Shown here: positions 49,936 through 60,186 of the stretch, in pieces
Numbering within the stretch: position 1 is the stretch's first letter
How the letters are laid out: each line of letters begins with the position of its first letter
NCBI RefSeq assembly: GCF_000377705.1
Contig: NZ_KB898623.1
Coordinates: forward strand, 338,584 to 402,583
Direction of reading: 5' to 3'
Source: Salsuginibacillus kocurii DSM 18087
GTDB lineage: Bacteria; Bacillota; Bacilli; Bacillales; Marinococcaceae
Length of the DNA: 64,000 bases
Made by a program: the position numbers and the translations under genes
The notes under the pieces: generated by a model
The model's input: only the letters and a program-made list of their open reading frames with translations
Told to the model about the DNA's origin: nothing
The model's database searches: none

Positions 49936-52362
49936 TTATTGGCGTAAATGGGCTCCAACTTTAACTTCAAGTGCTTGTAAAACTGCTTGATGGGCATCTT
50001 GTACTTCTTCATCAGTAAGCGTGCGTTCAGGATGCAAATAAGTGAGAGAAAAAGCCAATGATTTTTTCCCTTCTTCCATGTGTTCACCTTCATATACATC
50101 AAAGAGCTGCACATGGCGAAGAATTTCTCCGCCAGCTTCTTTTATGATCTCTTCCACTTCTCCGGCCGCAACTTTATTCTCTACGACGATCGCAATATCA
50201 CGGGAAGTAGAAGGGAAGCGGGGAAGCGGTGTATATTGAAGCGGTTCAGCATCCAAAGCCATAATGGTTTCCAAATCCAATTGAAACACATAGGTTTGCT
50301 TCAAATCCCATTCTTTTTGCAAGGCAGGGTGAACTTCTCCAATTATGCCGACGGTTTGGTTTTTCATTTCAATGCGCGCACTTCGGCCTGGGTGAAGTCC
50401 ATCAATTGCCTGCTGGCTAAAGCGAAGCCCAACAGTAAGGCCAAGCTCTTCAGCCAACCCCTCTACAATACCTTTTACAATAAAGAAATCAACAGACTGT
50501 TTTTCACCTTTCCAGAGGTGAGTACGCCATAACCCTGTAATGGCCGCGGCCAATGTTTCTTTTTCATGCGGCTGCTTGGTGAGCTGTTCTTCTTCACTTA
50601 GAAATACAGACCCCATTTCATAAAGGGCAACATCCTCAATTTGGCGATTTTGGTTATGAACTAAGGCCTCCAGTAAATGAGGCACTAGACTTTTACGAAG
50701 CACACTGCGTTCTTCGCTCATTGGCAAGGCCATACGGACGGTCTCGTTTTTCTCCGTTTGATGTAGAAAACGATCGGCCTGTGTTTCACTTGTGAGCGAG
50801 TAAGTAATCGCTTCATTTATGCCATTTTCCTCTAAGAAACGTCTGATGTTTCTTTTCGTTTGTTGTTTCGCCGTCAAAGCACCTGGAGTGGTAGTACCTT
50901 CCGGAAGTGTGATCGGGATTTGATCATATCCATATAAACGAGCAACTTCTTCACTAATATCTTCTTCAATCAAAAGATCCGGACGCCTCGCCGGCACATG
51001 AACTTCAAATTCTTCAGCATTAACAGAAGTGACTGCAATACTTAAACGTCTAAAAATATCAGTCATTTCCTCTAGAGATAAATCCGTGCCGAGCCGGTTA
51101 TTAATAGTAGTTACATTTGCGTTGATGGTTACTTCACTGTTCATGCGATGATCTGCTTCCACTGTCCCTGCCAACGGTTTTCCATCTGCAATTTGTTCTA
51201 ATAAAGCTACCGCTCGTTCAGCTGCCTCCGTTACTCGCGTGACATCAATACCTTTTTCAAACCTGATGCTTGATTCACTGCGCAGGCCAAGATCTTTCGA
51301 AGCTTTGCGAACACGGGCAGGATGAAAATGCGCTGCCTCTAGTAATACCGTAGTTGTTTCACTAGTCACTTCGGCATCCGCTCCACCCATCACGCCAGCA
51401 ACAGCTGTCGGCTTTTTACCATTTGTGATGACCAAGTGCTCGTTTTGCAGTCTACGTGTTTCTTCATCCAACGTACGAATCTCTTCTTCAGCCTCAGCTC
51501 TTCGTACGACTACTTCGTTCGAACCAAACGTATCAAAGTCAAAAGCATGCAATGGCTGACCATATTCAATCAATACAAAATTAGTAACATCAACTACGTT
51601 ATTAATTGGGCGGATCCCTGCTGCTATCAATCGATTTTGCAGCCAAAGCGGGGAATCTTTAACTTGTACATTTTTTATTAGCTTTGCCCCATAATATGGA
51701 TTGTCTTCAGGAGCTTCAATCGTAACATCAACTTGATCAATGGCATTTTCCCGTATTGCTCCATGTTCCACTTCTGGTAATTGCAGAGAACGATCTAAAA
51801 GACCAGCCATTTCATAAGCAATACCGACCATGCTCAAGCAATCTGCCCGATTTGGAGTTAAATCCAATTCAAGAATGGCGTCATCAAGATTTAATATCGG
51901 CAGAGCATCGTCACCAACCGAGCTGTCTGCTGGCAAAATAACGATCCCCTCTGCGTATTCTTTTGGGACTAATTTTTCTTGCACACCTAGCTCGTCCAAT
52001 GAACAGATCATCCCGTTCGACTCTTCTCCCCGCAGCGTGGTGGCTTCAATCTTCATTCCATTTGGAAGTTCTGTCCCAGCGATGGCAACCGCAACTTTAC
52101 TGCCTTCGCTAACATTTTGGGCCCCACACACAATTTGAGCATTTTCAGTACCGAGATCTACTTGACAAACGGTAAGCTTTTCTGCTTCTGGGTGAGGTTT
52201 TGTTTCCACTACCTCACCTACAACCAACCCATTGATTGTCTCCTGATAGCGGTGAATAGCGTCTACTTCTACTCCTCCACGCGTCAGCTTTTCTGCTACT
52301 TCTTCGGGGCTTAAATCCGAAACATCAATATATTCTTTCAACCAATTATAAGATACTAACAT
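49936..52362 (-). CDS. pheT: Phenylalanyl-tRNA synthetase beta subunit
   Basis: An 808-residue subunit of the (alpha-beta)2 enzyme. It has the EMAP/OB tRNA-binding domain near residues 40-150 (VVGEVVETKPHPEAEKL), the B3/B4 editing region, the B5 domain (ATTINNRLGTDLS), the inactive synthetase-like core and the C-terminal anticodon-binding FDX-ACB domain (TPLPRFPSTSRDIAIVV). GAGGAGG precedes the ATG. It follows pheS by 14 bases. Confidence 0.98.
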   Translation of the reverse strand: MLVSYNWLKEYIDVSDLSPEEVAEKLTRGGVEVDAIHRYQETINGLVVGEVVETKPHPEAEKLTVCQVDLGTENAQIVCGAQNVSEGSKVAVAIAGTELPNGMKIEATTLRGEESNGMICSLDELGVQEKLVPKEYAEGIVILPADSSVGDDALPILNLDDAILELDLTPNRADCLSMVGIAYEMAGLLDRSLQLPEVEHGAIRENAIDQVDVTIEAPEDNPYYGAKLIKNVQVKDSPLWLQNRLIAAGIRPINNVVDVTNFVLIEYGQPLHAFDFDTFGSNEVVVRRAEAEEEIRTLDEETRRLQNEHLVITNGKKPTAVAGVMGGADAEVTSETTTVLLEAAHFHPARVRKASKDLGLRSESSIRFEKGIDVTRVTEAAERAVALLEQIADGKPLAGTVEADHRMNSEVTINANVTTINNRLGTDLSLEEMTDIFRRLSIAVTSVNAEEFEVHVPARRPDLLIEEDISEEVARLYGYDQIPITLPEGTTTPGALTAKQQTKRNIRRFLEENGINEAITYSLTSETQADRFLHQTEKNETVRMALPMSEERSVLRKSLVPHLLEALVHNQNRQIEDVALYEMGSVFLSEEEQLTKQPHEKETLAAAITGLWRTHLWKGEKQSVDFFIVKGIVEGLAEELGLTVGLRFSQQAIDGLHPGRSARIEMKNQTVGIIGEVHPALQKEWDLKQTYVFQLDLETIMALDAEPLQYTPLPRFPSTSRDIAIVVENKVAAGEVEEIIKEAGGEILRHVQLFDVYEGEHMEEGKKSLAFSLTYLHPERTLTDEEVQDAHQAVLQALEVKVGAHLRQ

Positions 52363-52376
52363 GAGTACCGCCTCCT

Positions 52377-53411
52377 CTACGCCCGTTTAAATTGACTAAG
52401 AAATCGTGTGTCATTGGTATAGAAATGGCGAATATCGTCAATTCCATACTTCAGCATTGCAAATCGTTCTACACCCATTCCAAACGCAAAACCGCTATAT
52501 TCTTCAGGGTCAAAGCCGCTCATCTCCAACACGCTTGGATGCACCATGCCGGCACCCAATACTTCAATCCAGCCTGTGTGCTTACATACTCTACAGCCTT
52601 TTCCACCACATAAGCCACACGTTACATCTACTTCAACGGATGGTTCTGTAAATGGGAAAAAGCTTGGGCGCAGCCGGATTTCTCGTTCTTCGCCAAAATA
52701 CTTCTTAACAAATGTATCCAAAACCCCTTTTAAATCACTCATGCGAACGTTTCGGTCAACGTATAACCCTTCAATCTGCATAAATTGGTGAGAATGAGTG
52801 GCATCATCTTCATCGCGTCGATATACTTTTCCGGGACAGACAATTTTAACAGGCCCTTTTCCATCCTTCTTTTCCATTGTTCTTGCTTGAACAGGTGAAG
52901 TTTGGGTGCGAAGGAGCAAGTCTTGACTTACATAAAAAGAGTCCTGCATGTCTCGGGCTGGATGGTCAGGCGGCAGATTTAATTTTTCAAAATTATAATA
53001 ATCCTGCTCCACTTCTGGACCTTCTGTTACTTCAAAACCCATGCCTATAAAAATATCTTCAACTTCTTCGACAACCGAGGTTAACGGATGCTTACCTCCT
53101 CTTGGGAGCGGTTGGCCTGGAAGCGTGACATCAATTCGTTCTTCTGCTAATTTTTGTTCGAGCTCTTCTTCTTCAAGACGTTGTTGTTTCGATTCAATTG
53201 CTTCTTGAATACGGGCGCGTACTTCATTTGCTTTTTGACCGACTACAGGCCGTTCTTCTGCGGATAATTTGCCCATTCCGCGCAACACTTCTGTAATCGG
53301 ACCTTTTTTCCCTAGGTAAGTTACACGTACAGTTTCCAGCTCTTTTTTTGTGGTGGCGTCCACCACCTCTTGAAGAGCTTCGTCTTCTAACCGGCTTAAT
53401 TCATTAATCAT
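52377..53411 (-). CDS. pheS: Phenylalanyl-tRNA synthetase alpha subunit
   Basis: A 344-residue class II synthetase subunit that carries the active site. An N-terminal coiled coil is followed by motif 2 ([19 protein letters not shown]), the Phe-binding region ([24 protein letters not shown]) and motif 3 ([14 protein letters not shown]). I chose [11 protein letters not shown], with GAGGAGG 8 nt upstream; an ATG 15 codons earlier has none. A Phe T-box leader precedes it. Confidence 0.98.
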   Translation of the reverse strand: MINELSRLEDEALQEVVDATTKKELETVRVTYLGKKGPITEVLRGMGKLSAEERPVVGQKANEVRARIQEAIESKQQRLEEEELEQKLAEERIDVTLPGQPLPRGGKHPLTSVVEEVEDIFIGMGFEVTEGPEVEQDYYNFEKLNLPPDHPARDMQDSFYVSQDLLLRTQTSPVQARTMEKKDGKGPVKIVCPGKVYRRDEDDATHSHQFMQIEGLYVDRNVRMSDLKGVLDTFVKKYFGEEREIRLRPSFFPFTEPSVEVDVTCGLCGGKGCRVCKHTGWIEVLGAGMVHPSVLEMSGFDPEEYSGFAFGMGVERFAMLKYGIDDIRHFYTNDTRFLSQFKRA

Positions 53412-53494
53412 TTCTGTCTCCTCCTCTAAACCATGGTTTGGAGCTGTATATCCCACTCATTTTGGTCGTTGGCTTGTTAATTATTTAAGCACAT

Positions 53495-53763
53495 AAAAAA
53501 GCCTCCACCCCCAAAAAAGGGGCGAAGGCATCGCGGTACCACCCTTTAGTTCTTAAAAGCATGCAGGCTTTTAAGATAACTTCATTGCGTTAACGGCGTT
53601 AGCCGGGGCACCTTCAACAGCTATACTGTTGGTCCAGTGCCAGCTCCAGAGTGAATTCCGACGCTCCAATCCATAGAATGCTTCCAGTCTGCGGCATTTC
53701 CTCCCTGAATGGTGGGTGACGACGTACTACTCTCTTTCCATGCTTTTCTCCAGATTCATTTGT
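53495..53763 (-). ncRNA. T-box leader of pheST, phenylalanine specifier
   Basis: The T-box motif AAAGGGTGGTACCGCG reads on the minus strand at 53547-53532, overlapping a terminator (53495-53529: GCCT-CCCC paired with GGGG-AGGC, then six T). The specifier loop contains GAA-TTC-A, so the codon is TTC (Phe) at 53655-53653. Uncharged tRNA-Phe would turn on pheST. Confidence 0.93.
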
Positions 53764-53770
53764 GTGTCTT

Positions 53771-53799
53771 ATTATAAGGAATCTTTAGAAGATGCGCAA
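53771..53799 (-). promoter_or_regulatory. pheST promoter
   Basis: TTGCGC (53794-53799) and a perfect TATAAT (53771-53776), 17 bases apart. The predicted start is near 53763. Confidence 0.75.
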
Positions 53800-53888
53800 G
53801 GGCTGGCAGGTAGTCATATATCTGCTCTAGCACACCTGCAAATAAATGAAATGGTTATGGTCTATGTTCTGTGTTTGTTAGTTTTAGG

Positions 53889-54647
53889 TTACGGACGCAA
53901 GTGGTATAACAGTATACCTGTAGCAACTGTCACATTTAATGACTCCGCTTTTCCGTAGAGTGGCAAATACACATTTTGATCAGTCAGGCCCAACAATTCT
54001 CCTCTTACACCAGCGCCTTCATTGCCGACAAGCAGCGCAAATGCCGGTTGGGACCCCAAAGCAGTGTGAGAAGTACCGTCTTGAAGGCTCGAACCAAACA
54101 CTGGAATACGCTGGCGCTGGCATTTCTCAATCCATTCGGTTAGTTCTCCTTTAACGACTGGCACATGAAAAATCGAGCCCTGAGTAGAACGGATGACTTT
54201 ATCATTATACGGGTCAACAGTGCCTTCTCCCAACACAACTCCATCCAATCCTGCTGCATCTGCTGTACGGATCATGGTTCCTGCATTTCCAGGGTCTTGA
54301 ACGGCATCTAACAGCAGGTACATTCCTTTACCAGCAGGACCCGATAATTCATGGGCAGGCATTTCAACAACGGCTAGCAGGCCAGGCGGGGTCTCAACCT
54401 GGCTCATTTCTTTCATTATGCTTTCTGTTACTGTTAACAAGCTTACATTAGCTTGATTAATTAAAGGCGAGAGTTTATTCTCATTCGTTACAAACACCCG
54501 TTCAATAGCGACTCCTGCTTCTATAGCTGTTTCAATAAGATGTTCACCTTCTATAATGAATTTATTATCACGTTCCCGGTATTTTTTGTGATGAAGACGG
54601 TTGACTTGCTTAACTTTCGGGTTTTTTGCTGATTCGATGTGTTCCAT
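53889..54647 (-). CDS. ysgA: TrmH/SpoU-family RNA methyltransferase, YsgA-like
   Basis: A 252-residue SPOUT methyltransferase that probably 2'-O-methylates rRNA or tRNA. An N-terminal substrate-binding domain (residues 1-90) is followed by the knotted SAM domain with LDAVQDPGNAGTMIRTADAAG, FALLVGNEGAGVRGELLGL and VYLPLYGKAESLNVTVATGILLY. Located next to pheS and divergent from sspI, as in B. subtilis. Confidence 0.94.
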   Translation of the reverse strand: MEHIESAKNPKVKQVNRLHHKKYRERDNKFIIEGEHLIETAIEAGVAIERVFVTNENKLSPLINQANVSLLTVTESIMKEMSQVETPPGLLAVVEMPAHELSGPAGKGMYLLLDAVQDPGNAGTMIRTADAAGLDGVVLGEGTVDPYNDKVIRSTQGSIFHVPVVKGELTEWIEKCQRQRIPVFGSSLQDGTSHTALGSQPAFALLVGNEGAGVRGELLGLTDQNVYLPLYGKAESLNVTVATGILLYHLRP

Positions 54648-54764
54648 CTTTCTGTCTTTCTCCTTTCATGTATATTCCTTTTATGTATGGCTCAACGAAC
54701 TTCGGGAAAGCTAATCGTGAAAAACACTCTACGTTATTATACACGAGAATTGGAGGAGAAAAAC

Positions 54765-54971
54765 ATGGATATCAACATCCGGCAAGCCGTGCTTCAAAAC
54801 GTTTCTGGAAGCAGTGAAGAAGAAATTACGGCCACGATTGAGGATGCGATTTCGAGAAAAGAGGAAAAAATGCTTCCCGGTCTTGGCGTCCTGTTAGAGG
54901 TGTATTGGAATGAAGCAGAAGAACAGAAAAGAAATGAACTTGTCCAATCCATTACTCAAGGCCTTTCATAA
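54765..54971 (+). CDS. sspI: Small acid-soluble spore protein SspI
   Basis: A 68-residue forespore protein. It opens MDINIRQAVLQNVSGSSEEE and has the family-typical KMLPGLGVLLEVYWNEA. It is not of the DNA-binding alpha/beta type. ATG with TGGAGGAG 7 nt upstream. In B. subtilis sspI is expressed in the forespore under sigma-G; I do not see a convincing sigma-G promoter by eye. Confidence 0.96.
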   Translation: MDINIRQAVLQNVSGSSEEEITATIEDAISRKEEKMLPGLGVLLEVYWNEAEEQKRNELVQSITQGLS

Positions 54972-55061
54972 TGCAGCTTTGTTCCCCATGTCTTGACATT
55001 GATATGTAAGCAGCACCTGTGTTGTCTTCACTCAGGTGTGCACTTACCGCATGATTTATGT

Positions 55062-55117
55062 AAAAAAGGAGCTTATCGAACGTATCCTATACAAACGTTC
55101 GGCAAGCTCCTTTTTTT
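55062..55117. terminator. Terminator after sspI
   Basis: GGAGCTT-CGAACGT pairs with ACGTTCG-AAGCTCC, with seven T on the plus strand and a run of A (T on the minus strand) on the other side. It can serve both sspI and the convergent ysdC. Confidence 0.88.
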
Positions 55118-55279
55118 AGGCTAGTTTCTCGCAATTTGCTGCTTTTAAAGGTGAATGAGGCTCTTTAAGCTGTAGTCACAGGCTTTCACCACAGACACTA
55201 AGGGAGGAGCTGTCGTTATCGCGCTAGACGACTGCCTTGTGTTCCTTTAAATGTTGAGCGAAAACAACCTGATTAAAAC

Positions 55280-56365
55280 TTAGTCAAGTGTGATCCGGTC
55301 AACGGTCTCGCGATCTAATTTTTTAATTACTGCTACAATTAGCTTAACCGCATGCTCGAAATCATCCCGATGCAAAATGCCTGCATGCGTGTGAATATAA
55401 CGAGTAGGAACAGTAATGGAGAGAGCAGGCACACCGTTGGCTGTTAAGTGAATAGCCCCGGAGTCTGTACCTCCCGCTGACATCGCATCAAACTGATATG
55501 GAATCTCAGCTTCTTCAGCCGTCTCTAGCACAAACTCTCTTACCCCTTTATGAGAAATCATGGATGCATCATAAACGAGAATTTGCGGTCCTTCTCCAAT
55601 TTTGGCGCGAGCATCATTTTCTGTAACGCCTGGTGTATCACCAGCAATACCTACATCCACGCCGAAGCCGATGTCAGGCTGGATGGCGTGCGCTGAAGTG
55701 CGTGCCCCGCGCAGCCCTACTTCTTCTTGAACGGTACCGACGCCGTAGACTTCATTCGGATGCGCCTCTCCTTCTAGCTGCTTAAGCACTTCAATTGCAA
55801 TAGCACAGCCGATGCGGTTGTCCCATGCTTTGGCCATTAATAATTTTTCATTATTCATCACTTCAAAATCACAAATCGGCACAACCGAATCGCCTGGACG
55901 CACCCCGAACTCTTCTGCTTCCTCACGGCTTGAAGCACCGATGTCAATAAACATGTCTTTCTTCTCTATTGTTTTTTTCCGCTGTTCTGCAGGAAGAATA
56001 TGTGGAGGCTTAGACCCAATAATGCCAGTAATATTCCCTTTTCTTGTCATCACATTTACACGCTGGGCGAGCATAACTTGTTCCCACCAGCCCCCAACAG
56101 TTTGAAACTTCAAAAACCCTTTTTCATCGATATGTGTAATCATAAAACCAATTTCGTCAAGGTGGCCTGCTACCATGATTCTTGGCCCGCCAGTTTGACC
56201 TGTCTTTTTAGCAATCAAGCTGCCAAGACCGTCTGTCGTAACTTCATCTGCATAAGGTGCAATGTATTTCTTCATCGCTTCGCGCGCTTCTTTTTCATTT
56301 CCCGGAACCCCATTAGCATCCGTTAAGTCTTTAAGCATAGTTAGTGTTTCATCATAGGCAGTCAT
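55280..56365 (-). CDS. ysdC: M42-family metallo-aminopeptidase, YsdC-like
   Basis: A 361-residue dinuclear-zinc peptidase of the M42 (glutamyl aminopeptidase/endoglucanase-like) family that forms large tetrahedral dodecamers. Metal and catalytic residues: His in [12 protein letters not shown], Asp in [11 protein letters not shown], Glu-Glu in [11 protein letters not shown], Asp in GVDVG and His in [13 protein letters not shown]. The in vivo peptide substrate is unknown. Confidence 0.95.
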   Translation of the reverse strand: MTAYDETLTMLKDLTDANGVPGNEKEAREAMKKYIAPYADEVTTDGLGSLIAKKTGQTGGPRIMVAGHLDEIGFMITHIDEKGFLKFQTVGGWWEQVMLAQRVNVMTRKGNITGIIGSKPPHILPAEQRKKTIEKKDMFIDIGASSREEAEEFGVRPGDSVVPICDFEVMNNEKLLMAKAWDNRIGCAIAIEVLKQLEGEAHPNEVYGVGTVQEEVGLRGARTSAHAIQPDIGFGVDVGIAGDTPGVTENDARAKIGEGPQILVYDASMISHKGVREFVLETAEEAEIPYQFDAMSAGGTDSGAIHLTANGVPALSITVPTRYIHTHAGILHRDDFEHAVKLIVAVIKKLDRETVDRITLD

Positions 56366-56463
56366 TCAGTTTCCCCCTTATGTAGGTTAAATAGTTTCTC
56401 TAAAATCAGAAGAAATATTCTAATTTTTAGTATACCGGTAATTGTTTCGTTTCTCAAACCTTT

Positions 56464-56943
56464 TTAATAGCCTTCATTCTGGCGCTGATGGTTCGTTTCA
56501 TTTTTTTCCCGATACGCATTGATTGTTTCTTCTTGAGCAAATCCCAGGGCCTGGCCAAGTTCAAGATAGGATTGGAACAAGCTTTGATACGTGGAATGAT
56601 CTTTTGCCTCAGCAAATGTACTAATTGTTTTATTTAAAACTAAAAAAGCTTCAGTCAAGGAAGAAGGAACAGTCTCAGGAGAAGGCATGTCTTCAGTTAC
56701 TCCCCTGTCAATTCCTAATGAGAGAATAAAATGCAGGCCATCCACATATTCCTCCAAAATGACATCACGGTCAGAAGCTGGTTTAGTGCTCCAGTATTTG
56801 AAGCAGCGGGTTTCATTTGCCAATTCGGCCATCTCTACCTGCAGGGCAAGTATTTTTTCTTTAAAAAGATCTTCCCTTCTTAAACCGTGCTCTTCTAAAA
56901 TCCGATCATCTAATGTTTTTTGCAAGGCAAACAACTCGTTCAT
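56464..56943 (-). CDS. Dimeric dUTPase (all-alpha NTP pyrophosphatase family)
   Basis: A 159-residue helical protein of the dUTPase_2 family, related to MazG. Metal-binding residues lie in LQVEMAELANETRCFKYW (ExxE) and EEYVDGLHFILSLG (ExxxD). It would hydrolyse dUTP to dUMP and keep uracil out of DNA. I chose MNELFALQ, with AAAGGATG 6 nt upstream; an ATG three codons earlier overlaps that site. B. subtilis has no such gene between ysdC and ysdB, as far as I recall. Confidence 0.88.
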   Translation of the reverse strand: MNELFALQKTLDDRILEEHGLRREDLFKEKILALQVEMAELANETRCFKYWSTKPASDRDVILEEYVDGLHFILSLGIDRGVTEDMPSPETVPSSLTEAFLVLNKTISTFAEAKDHSTYQSLFQSYLELGQALGFAQEETINAYREKNETNHQRQNEGY

Positions 56944-57035
56944 ATAATTCATCCTTTCTTACTTAAGTATATTTTATAGGCTTAGTGAATAAATCAGCCA
57001 ACTTCGCTATCTAAGCGTAAGATTATTTACTAAGT

Positions 57036-57125
57036 GAGACCTTTTTAAAATTCCCTTCAGGGGCATTTCCGCGCGCGCACCGCTTCAGGCTCCTCGGGAA
57101 AGCCCACCCTATGGGGAAAATGATT
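57036..57125. repeat. Degenerate GC-rich intergenic element, copy 4
   Basis: A GC-rich island in an AT-rich gap of about 400 bases (56944-57358). It contains CAGGCTCCTCGGGAAAGCCC, close to the minus strand of copy 1 (GAGCCTCCTTGGGAAACCC). Ends are not clear. The rest of the gap shows no gene and presumably holds the ysdB and dUTPase promoters. Confidence 0.35.
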
Positions 57126-57358
57126 CTTTACTATTCATTCGTGCCAATTCACTGATCGTTCTCAGCTAAATACTGACATTTCAGCAGCGCCGTTACTTAG
57201 TCGCTGATTATGCTATGTTTCTTTTCAACAACACAAAGACTTTTTACAAAGCTGATTAAAAACAGCCTGTGTTTTGAAACGACAAATAAAGAATTTTCGT
57301 ATAGAATAGAAAGAAGAACTAGATGTAATTTGTGCGTGTAGAAAGGAGGCCGCCACTA

Positions 57359-57733
57359 TTGATACTTCGTCTTCTTATTTTCATTGCTCTCGCGATTTTG
57401 GTTTATGCTGTTATCAAATATATCATGAATCCTAAACGCAAACTTGAATTAGCTCATGAACGAAAGCATTTTTATTTTTATGATGAACGTAAAAACGTAA
57501 GGAAAAATTTTTTAGTCACATATAATGGTGTAATGTTTGAAGGAGAAAAGTATTTGGGACGGACAGAACAAGCCTTCGAAGTAGTGCGCATTTCCGTTTG
57601 GTCAAAAAGCAATCAAGAACTAAAAGGACTAGCGAAGGAAGATTTTCATTTTATTGAACAAGAAATCCTCTCTCACTATCCTCACGCAGAAATTGAGTGG
57701 AAAAGCCCAGTGAAAGAATTACTAAGAACTTAA
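57359..57733 (+). CDS. ysdB: YsdB-like membrane-anchored protein
   Basis: A 124-residue protein with one N-terminal membrane helix (residues 3-20) and a cytoplasmic or surface domain containing NPKRKLELAHERKHFYFYDE, NVRKNFLVTYNGVMFEGEKYLG and EWKSPVKELLR. The start is TTG (LILRLLIF) with AAAGGAGG 9 nt upstream; a GTG nine codons earlier would lie before that site. Position next to ysdC and ysdA matches B. subtilis ysdB, a gene linked to sigma-W control. Molecular function unknown. Confidence 0.82.
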   Translation: MILRLLIFIALAILVYAVIKYIMNPKRKLELAHERKHFYFYDERKNVRKNFLVTYNGVMFEGEKYLGRTEQAFEVVRISVWSKSNQELKGLAKEDFHFIEQEILSHYPHAEIEWKSPVKELLRT

Positions 57734-57787
57734 GCACTCTAATCAGCATTCAATTTTTACTTCTTCTTTTACCACCTAGAGAACAAG

Positions 57788-57825
57788 AAAAGCTTGCAGG
57801 TAAAACAATACCTTGCAAGCTTTTT
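57788..57825. terminator. Bidirectional terminator between ysdB and the VTT protein gene
   Basis: AAAAGCTTGCAGGTA pairs with TACCTTGCAAGCTTTT (one mismatch-free block of 11 bp at the base), with T-runs on both strands. Confidence 0.9.
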
Positions 57826-57834
57826 CTTGTTCAC

Positions 57835-58413
57835 TCACGAGGAAGCCCGTCCCGGAAGCCACGTTCGCACCTTATATTGTAATGATTTGTTTCGAGATAG
57901 CAAAAATATAATGACAAGAATAAGTACTAATCCGATTGATACATACCATGGCAGCTCGCGAATTACATGGCCAAAAGCAGTATACATCACGGCAGGTGGA
58001 ACACTGGCAATCAAGGAAAGTTTCGTGAACTCTCGTACATTCTTACTCATTTCTAGCAAATAAGCATTCATAAGATGAAAATGAATAAAAGGCATTGTAC
58101 GCAAAATTAAAATTTGAGTTAAATTTAATTCTTCTTTATCTTTCATCCAGCGTGTTTTCCACATAGAGATCTTCTTTTTTAACCAAGGCACACGTTGGAC
58201 GAGTCCATAGAAAACCAAACTTACAAGCGTTAATCCAATCACTGAAAAAATGGTGCCATAAAAGGTACCAAATAAAATGCCGCCTAAGATACATACAGCT
58301 ACAACGGGGATAAAGAGAATCTGGCGGACGACATGAAGAACAATAAAAAGCAGTGGGGCGAGCCAACCGCTGTTTTCAATATACATAAGAAAACTTTCAA
58401 GTTCTGTTTCCAT
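57835..58413 (-). CDS. VTT/DedA-like membrane protein (TVP38/TMEM64 family)
   Basis: A 192-residue protein with about five membrane helices. The VTT core is VRQILFIPVVAVCILGGILFGTFYG followed by TLVSLVFYGLVQR, the basic loop, the segment ILILRTMPFIHFHLMNAYLLEMS and SLIASVPPAVMYTAFGHVI. Family members are putative lipid scramblases or exporters. I chose METELESFL, with AAAGGGGGG 9 nt upstream. Its substrate cannot be predicted. Confidence 0.88.
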   Translation of the reverse strand: METELESFLMYIENSGWLAPLLFIVLHVVRQILFIPVVAVCILGGILFGTFYGTIFSVIGLTLVSLVFYGLVQRVPWLKKKISMWKTRWMKDKEELNLTQILILRTMPFIHFHLMNAYLLEMSKNVREFTKLSLIASVPPAVMYTAFGHVIRELPWYVSIGLVLILVIIFLLSRNKSLQYKVRTWLPGRASS

Positions 58414-58450
58414 ACGCGCGCGCCCCCCTTTCTTGATGAAAACCACCCTG

Positions 58451-58708
58451 TTAGTAGGCTATATAGAGTAATAGGCACGCTTGCAGCAAAACCATTAGAG
58501 GTACGAAGACTAAAAAAGTAAGATGCTTCGTTTTATGGCGAAATAAATACATACCCATTAATACTCCGAAGCTTCCTCCAAAGATCGTCCAACTCCATAA
58601 TGTCCGTTCACGAACTCTCATGTTTTGGCGTTTTGCCTGCCTCTTATCAAAACCCATCAAGCTGAAACTCATTAGATTTAAAGTACCAAGGACAATCCAT
58701 ACTATCAT
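58451..58708 (-). CDS. ysdA: DUF1294 membrane protein, YsdA-like
   Basis: An 85-residue protein with three or four short membrane helices and the DUF1294 signature FSLMGFDKRQAKRQ, RTLWSWTIFGGSFGVLMGM and RHKTKHLTF. Function unknown. A TTG two codons upstream is an alternative start; the ribosome binding site is weak for either. It follows rplT, as in B. subtilis. Confidence 0.88.
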   Translation of the reverse strand: MIVWIVLGTLNLMSFSLMGFDKRQAKRQNMRVRERTLWSWTIFGGSFGVLMGMYLFRHKTKHLTFLVFVPLMVLLQACLLLYIAY

Positions 58709-58834
58709 ATGCAAGGCTCTTTTCTTCTTTTCATGTTTTACAAAAGCGCGGTAAAAAACCTCTCACACGCGCATTAACCACTTTGTGATTCCATTCATTA
58801 CACAGGGCAGCAAACGTTTACCATTTTCTCTTTG

Positions 58835-58861
58835 AAAAAGACGCCGCTAGCGGCGTCTTTT
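58835..58861 (-). terminator. infC-rpmI-rplT terminator
   Basis: Perfect GACGCCG-CTA-GCGGCGTC hairpin followed by T-runs, directly after rplT. It separates rplT from ysdA. Confidence 0.88.
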
Positions 58862-58868
58862 ATAAACG

Positions 58869-59225
58869 TTATTTTAAATTTGCTTTTGCTTTTTCAGCTA
58901 GGTCAGCAAATGCTTTTTCATCATTTACTGCTAGGTCAGCCAGCATTTTGCGGTTCATGTGAATGTCCGCCTGCTTTAGTCCGTGCATAAGACGGCTGTA
59001 AGATAAGCCGTTCATGCGAGCTGCTGCATTAATACGAGTAATCCACAGCTTACGGAAGTCACGTTTACGCTGGCGACGGTCGCGATAAGCATATTCTAGG
59101 GATTTACGAACCTGGTCCTGGGCGGTACGGAACAGGCGATGCTTGGAACCATGGTACCCTTTTGCTAATTTCAATACTTTTTTACGGCGACGACGAGCGG
59201 TAAAACCACCTTTTACTCTTGGCAT
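58869..59225 (-). CDS. rplT: Ribosomal protein L20
   Basis: A 118-residue basic protein that starts 50S assembly and, in B. subtilis, represses its own operon by binding the infC leader. It opens [20 protein letters not shown] and contains [28 protein letters not shown] lies 7 nt before the ATG. Confidence 0.98.
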   Translation of the reverse strand: MPRVKGGFTARRRRKKVLKLAKGYHGSKHRLFRTAQDQVRKSLEYAYRDRRQRKRDFRKLWITRINAAARMNGLSYSRLMHGLKQADIHMNRKMLADLAVNDEKAFADLAEKAKANLK

Positions 59226-59262
59226 CGTCAAACCCTCCTTGCTTTTTATTTAAGTCAATTAA

Positions 59263-59460
59263 TTATTTGTAAGGTAGAAGTTGTTCAATACGCTTCTGGT
59301 CAGTCTCGTGCATCACACGCTGCTTGGCAAGACGACGCTTTTGCTGCTTCGTCTTGTTACGGAACAAGTGGCTAGTAAATGCATGGTTGCGCTTGATTTT
59401 TCCTGTTCCGGTTTTTTTGAAACGCTTTTGCGCGCCTTTGTGTGTTTTCATTTTAGCCAT
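59263..59460 (-). CDS. rpmI: Ribosomal protein L35
   Basis: A 65-residue basic protein: [39 protein letters not shown] chose MAKMKTHKG, with AAAGGAGGAAATGTATC directly upstream. It lies between infC and rplT, the usual operon order. Confidence 0.98.
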   Translation of the reverse strand: MAKMKTHKGAQKRFKKTGTGKIKRNHAFTSHLFRNKTKQQKRRLAKQRVMHETDQKRIEQLLPYK

Positions 59461-59511
59461 GATACATTTCCTCCTTTTCAACGATTAACTTGCGAAGTCG
59501 CGAAAAATATA

Positions 59512-60069
59512 TTATTTCTCGCCTTTAGAGTCAGTTTCTTTATTTTTATCTTTGTCCTTATCAGGCTTAGGCGCAAGTATTAAAAACATGCTTCGGCCTT
59601 CCATCTTAGGCTTTGTCTCTACATTCGCAAGGTCTTCACATTCTTTTGCCATACGTTCTAAAACGTCTTTGCCAATTTCAGAGTGAGTAATTGCCCGGCC
59701 CCGAAAACGGATCGCAGCTTTTACTTTATCTCCTTTAGTCAAAAACTTTCTAGCATTCCGAAGCTTTGTATTGAAGTCGTGTTCTTCAATATTCGGACTT
59801 AAACGCACTTCTTTTACATTGATCGTTTGCTGTTTCTTGCGAGCTTCTTTATCTTTTTTCTGCTGCTCATACCGATACTTGCCATAGTCCATAATCCGGC
59901 ATACCGGGGGCTTGGCATTCGGCGCCACAAGAACAAGATCAAGGTCTGCGTTTTTAGCCAATTCCAATGCTTCATTCTTCGGTTTCACACCGAGTTGATC
60001 TCCATTGGCATCAATGAGGCGCACTTCTCGTGCCCGGATCCCCTCATTAAGCTTCACATCATTACGAAT
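59512..60069 (-). CDS. infC: Translation initiation factor IF-3, probable ATT start
   Basis: IF-3 keeps 30S subunits free and checks the start codon. Clear segments: [55 protein letters not shown] and [13 protein letters not shown]. The best start is ATT, giving (M)RNDVKLNEG, because GGAGGTGG lies 6 nt upstream and rare ATT/ATA starts are a known autoregulatory feature of infC. A GTG four codons later (60057) is the alternative. 185 residues from ATT. Confidence 0.95.
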   Translation of the reverse strand: MRNDVKLNEGIRAREVRLIDANGDQLGVKPKNEALELAKNADLDLVLVAPNAKPPVCRIMDYGKYRYEQQKKDKEARKKQQTINVKEVRLSPNIEEHDFNTKLRNARKFLTKGDKVKAAIRFRGRAITHSEIGKDVLERMAKECEDLANVETKPKMEGRSMFLILAPKPDKDKDKNKETDSKGEK

Positions 60070-60186
60070 AATGAGCCACCTCCAACGAATTGTGAATCAA
60101 AGCTTCATAAGCACGAAGACCCTACTTTTCTCATGTTCATTCTCTGAAAGGAGCGCTGCCCTTCACACAGAATGAAAAACACAAAA

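Noticed and set aside
54639..54764. Longer version of SspI with 42 extra N-terminal residues
   Set aside because: The ATG at 54765 has TGGAGGAG in front and gives a normal-length SspI; the extension is hydrophobic and unlike the family.
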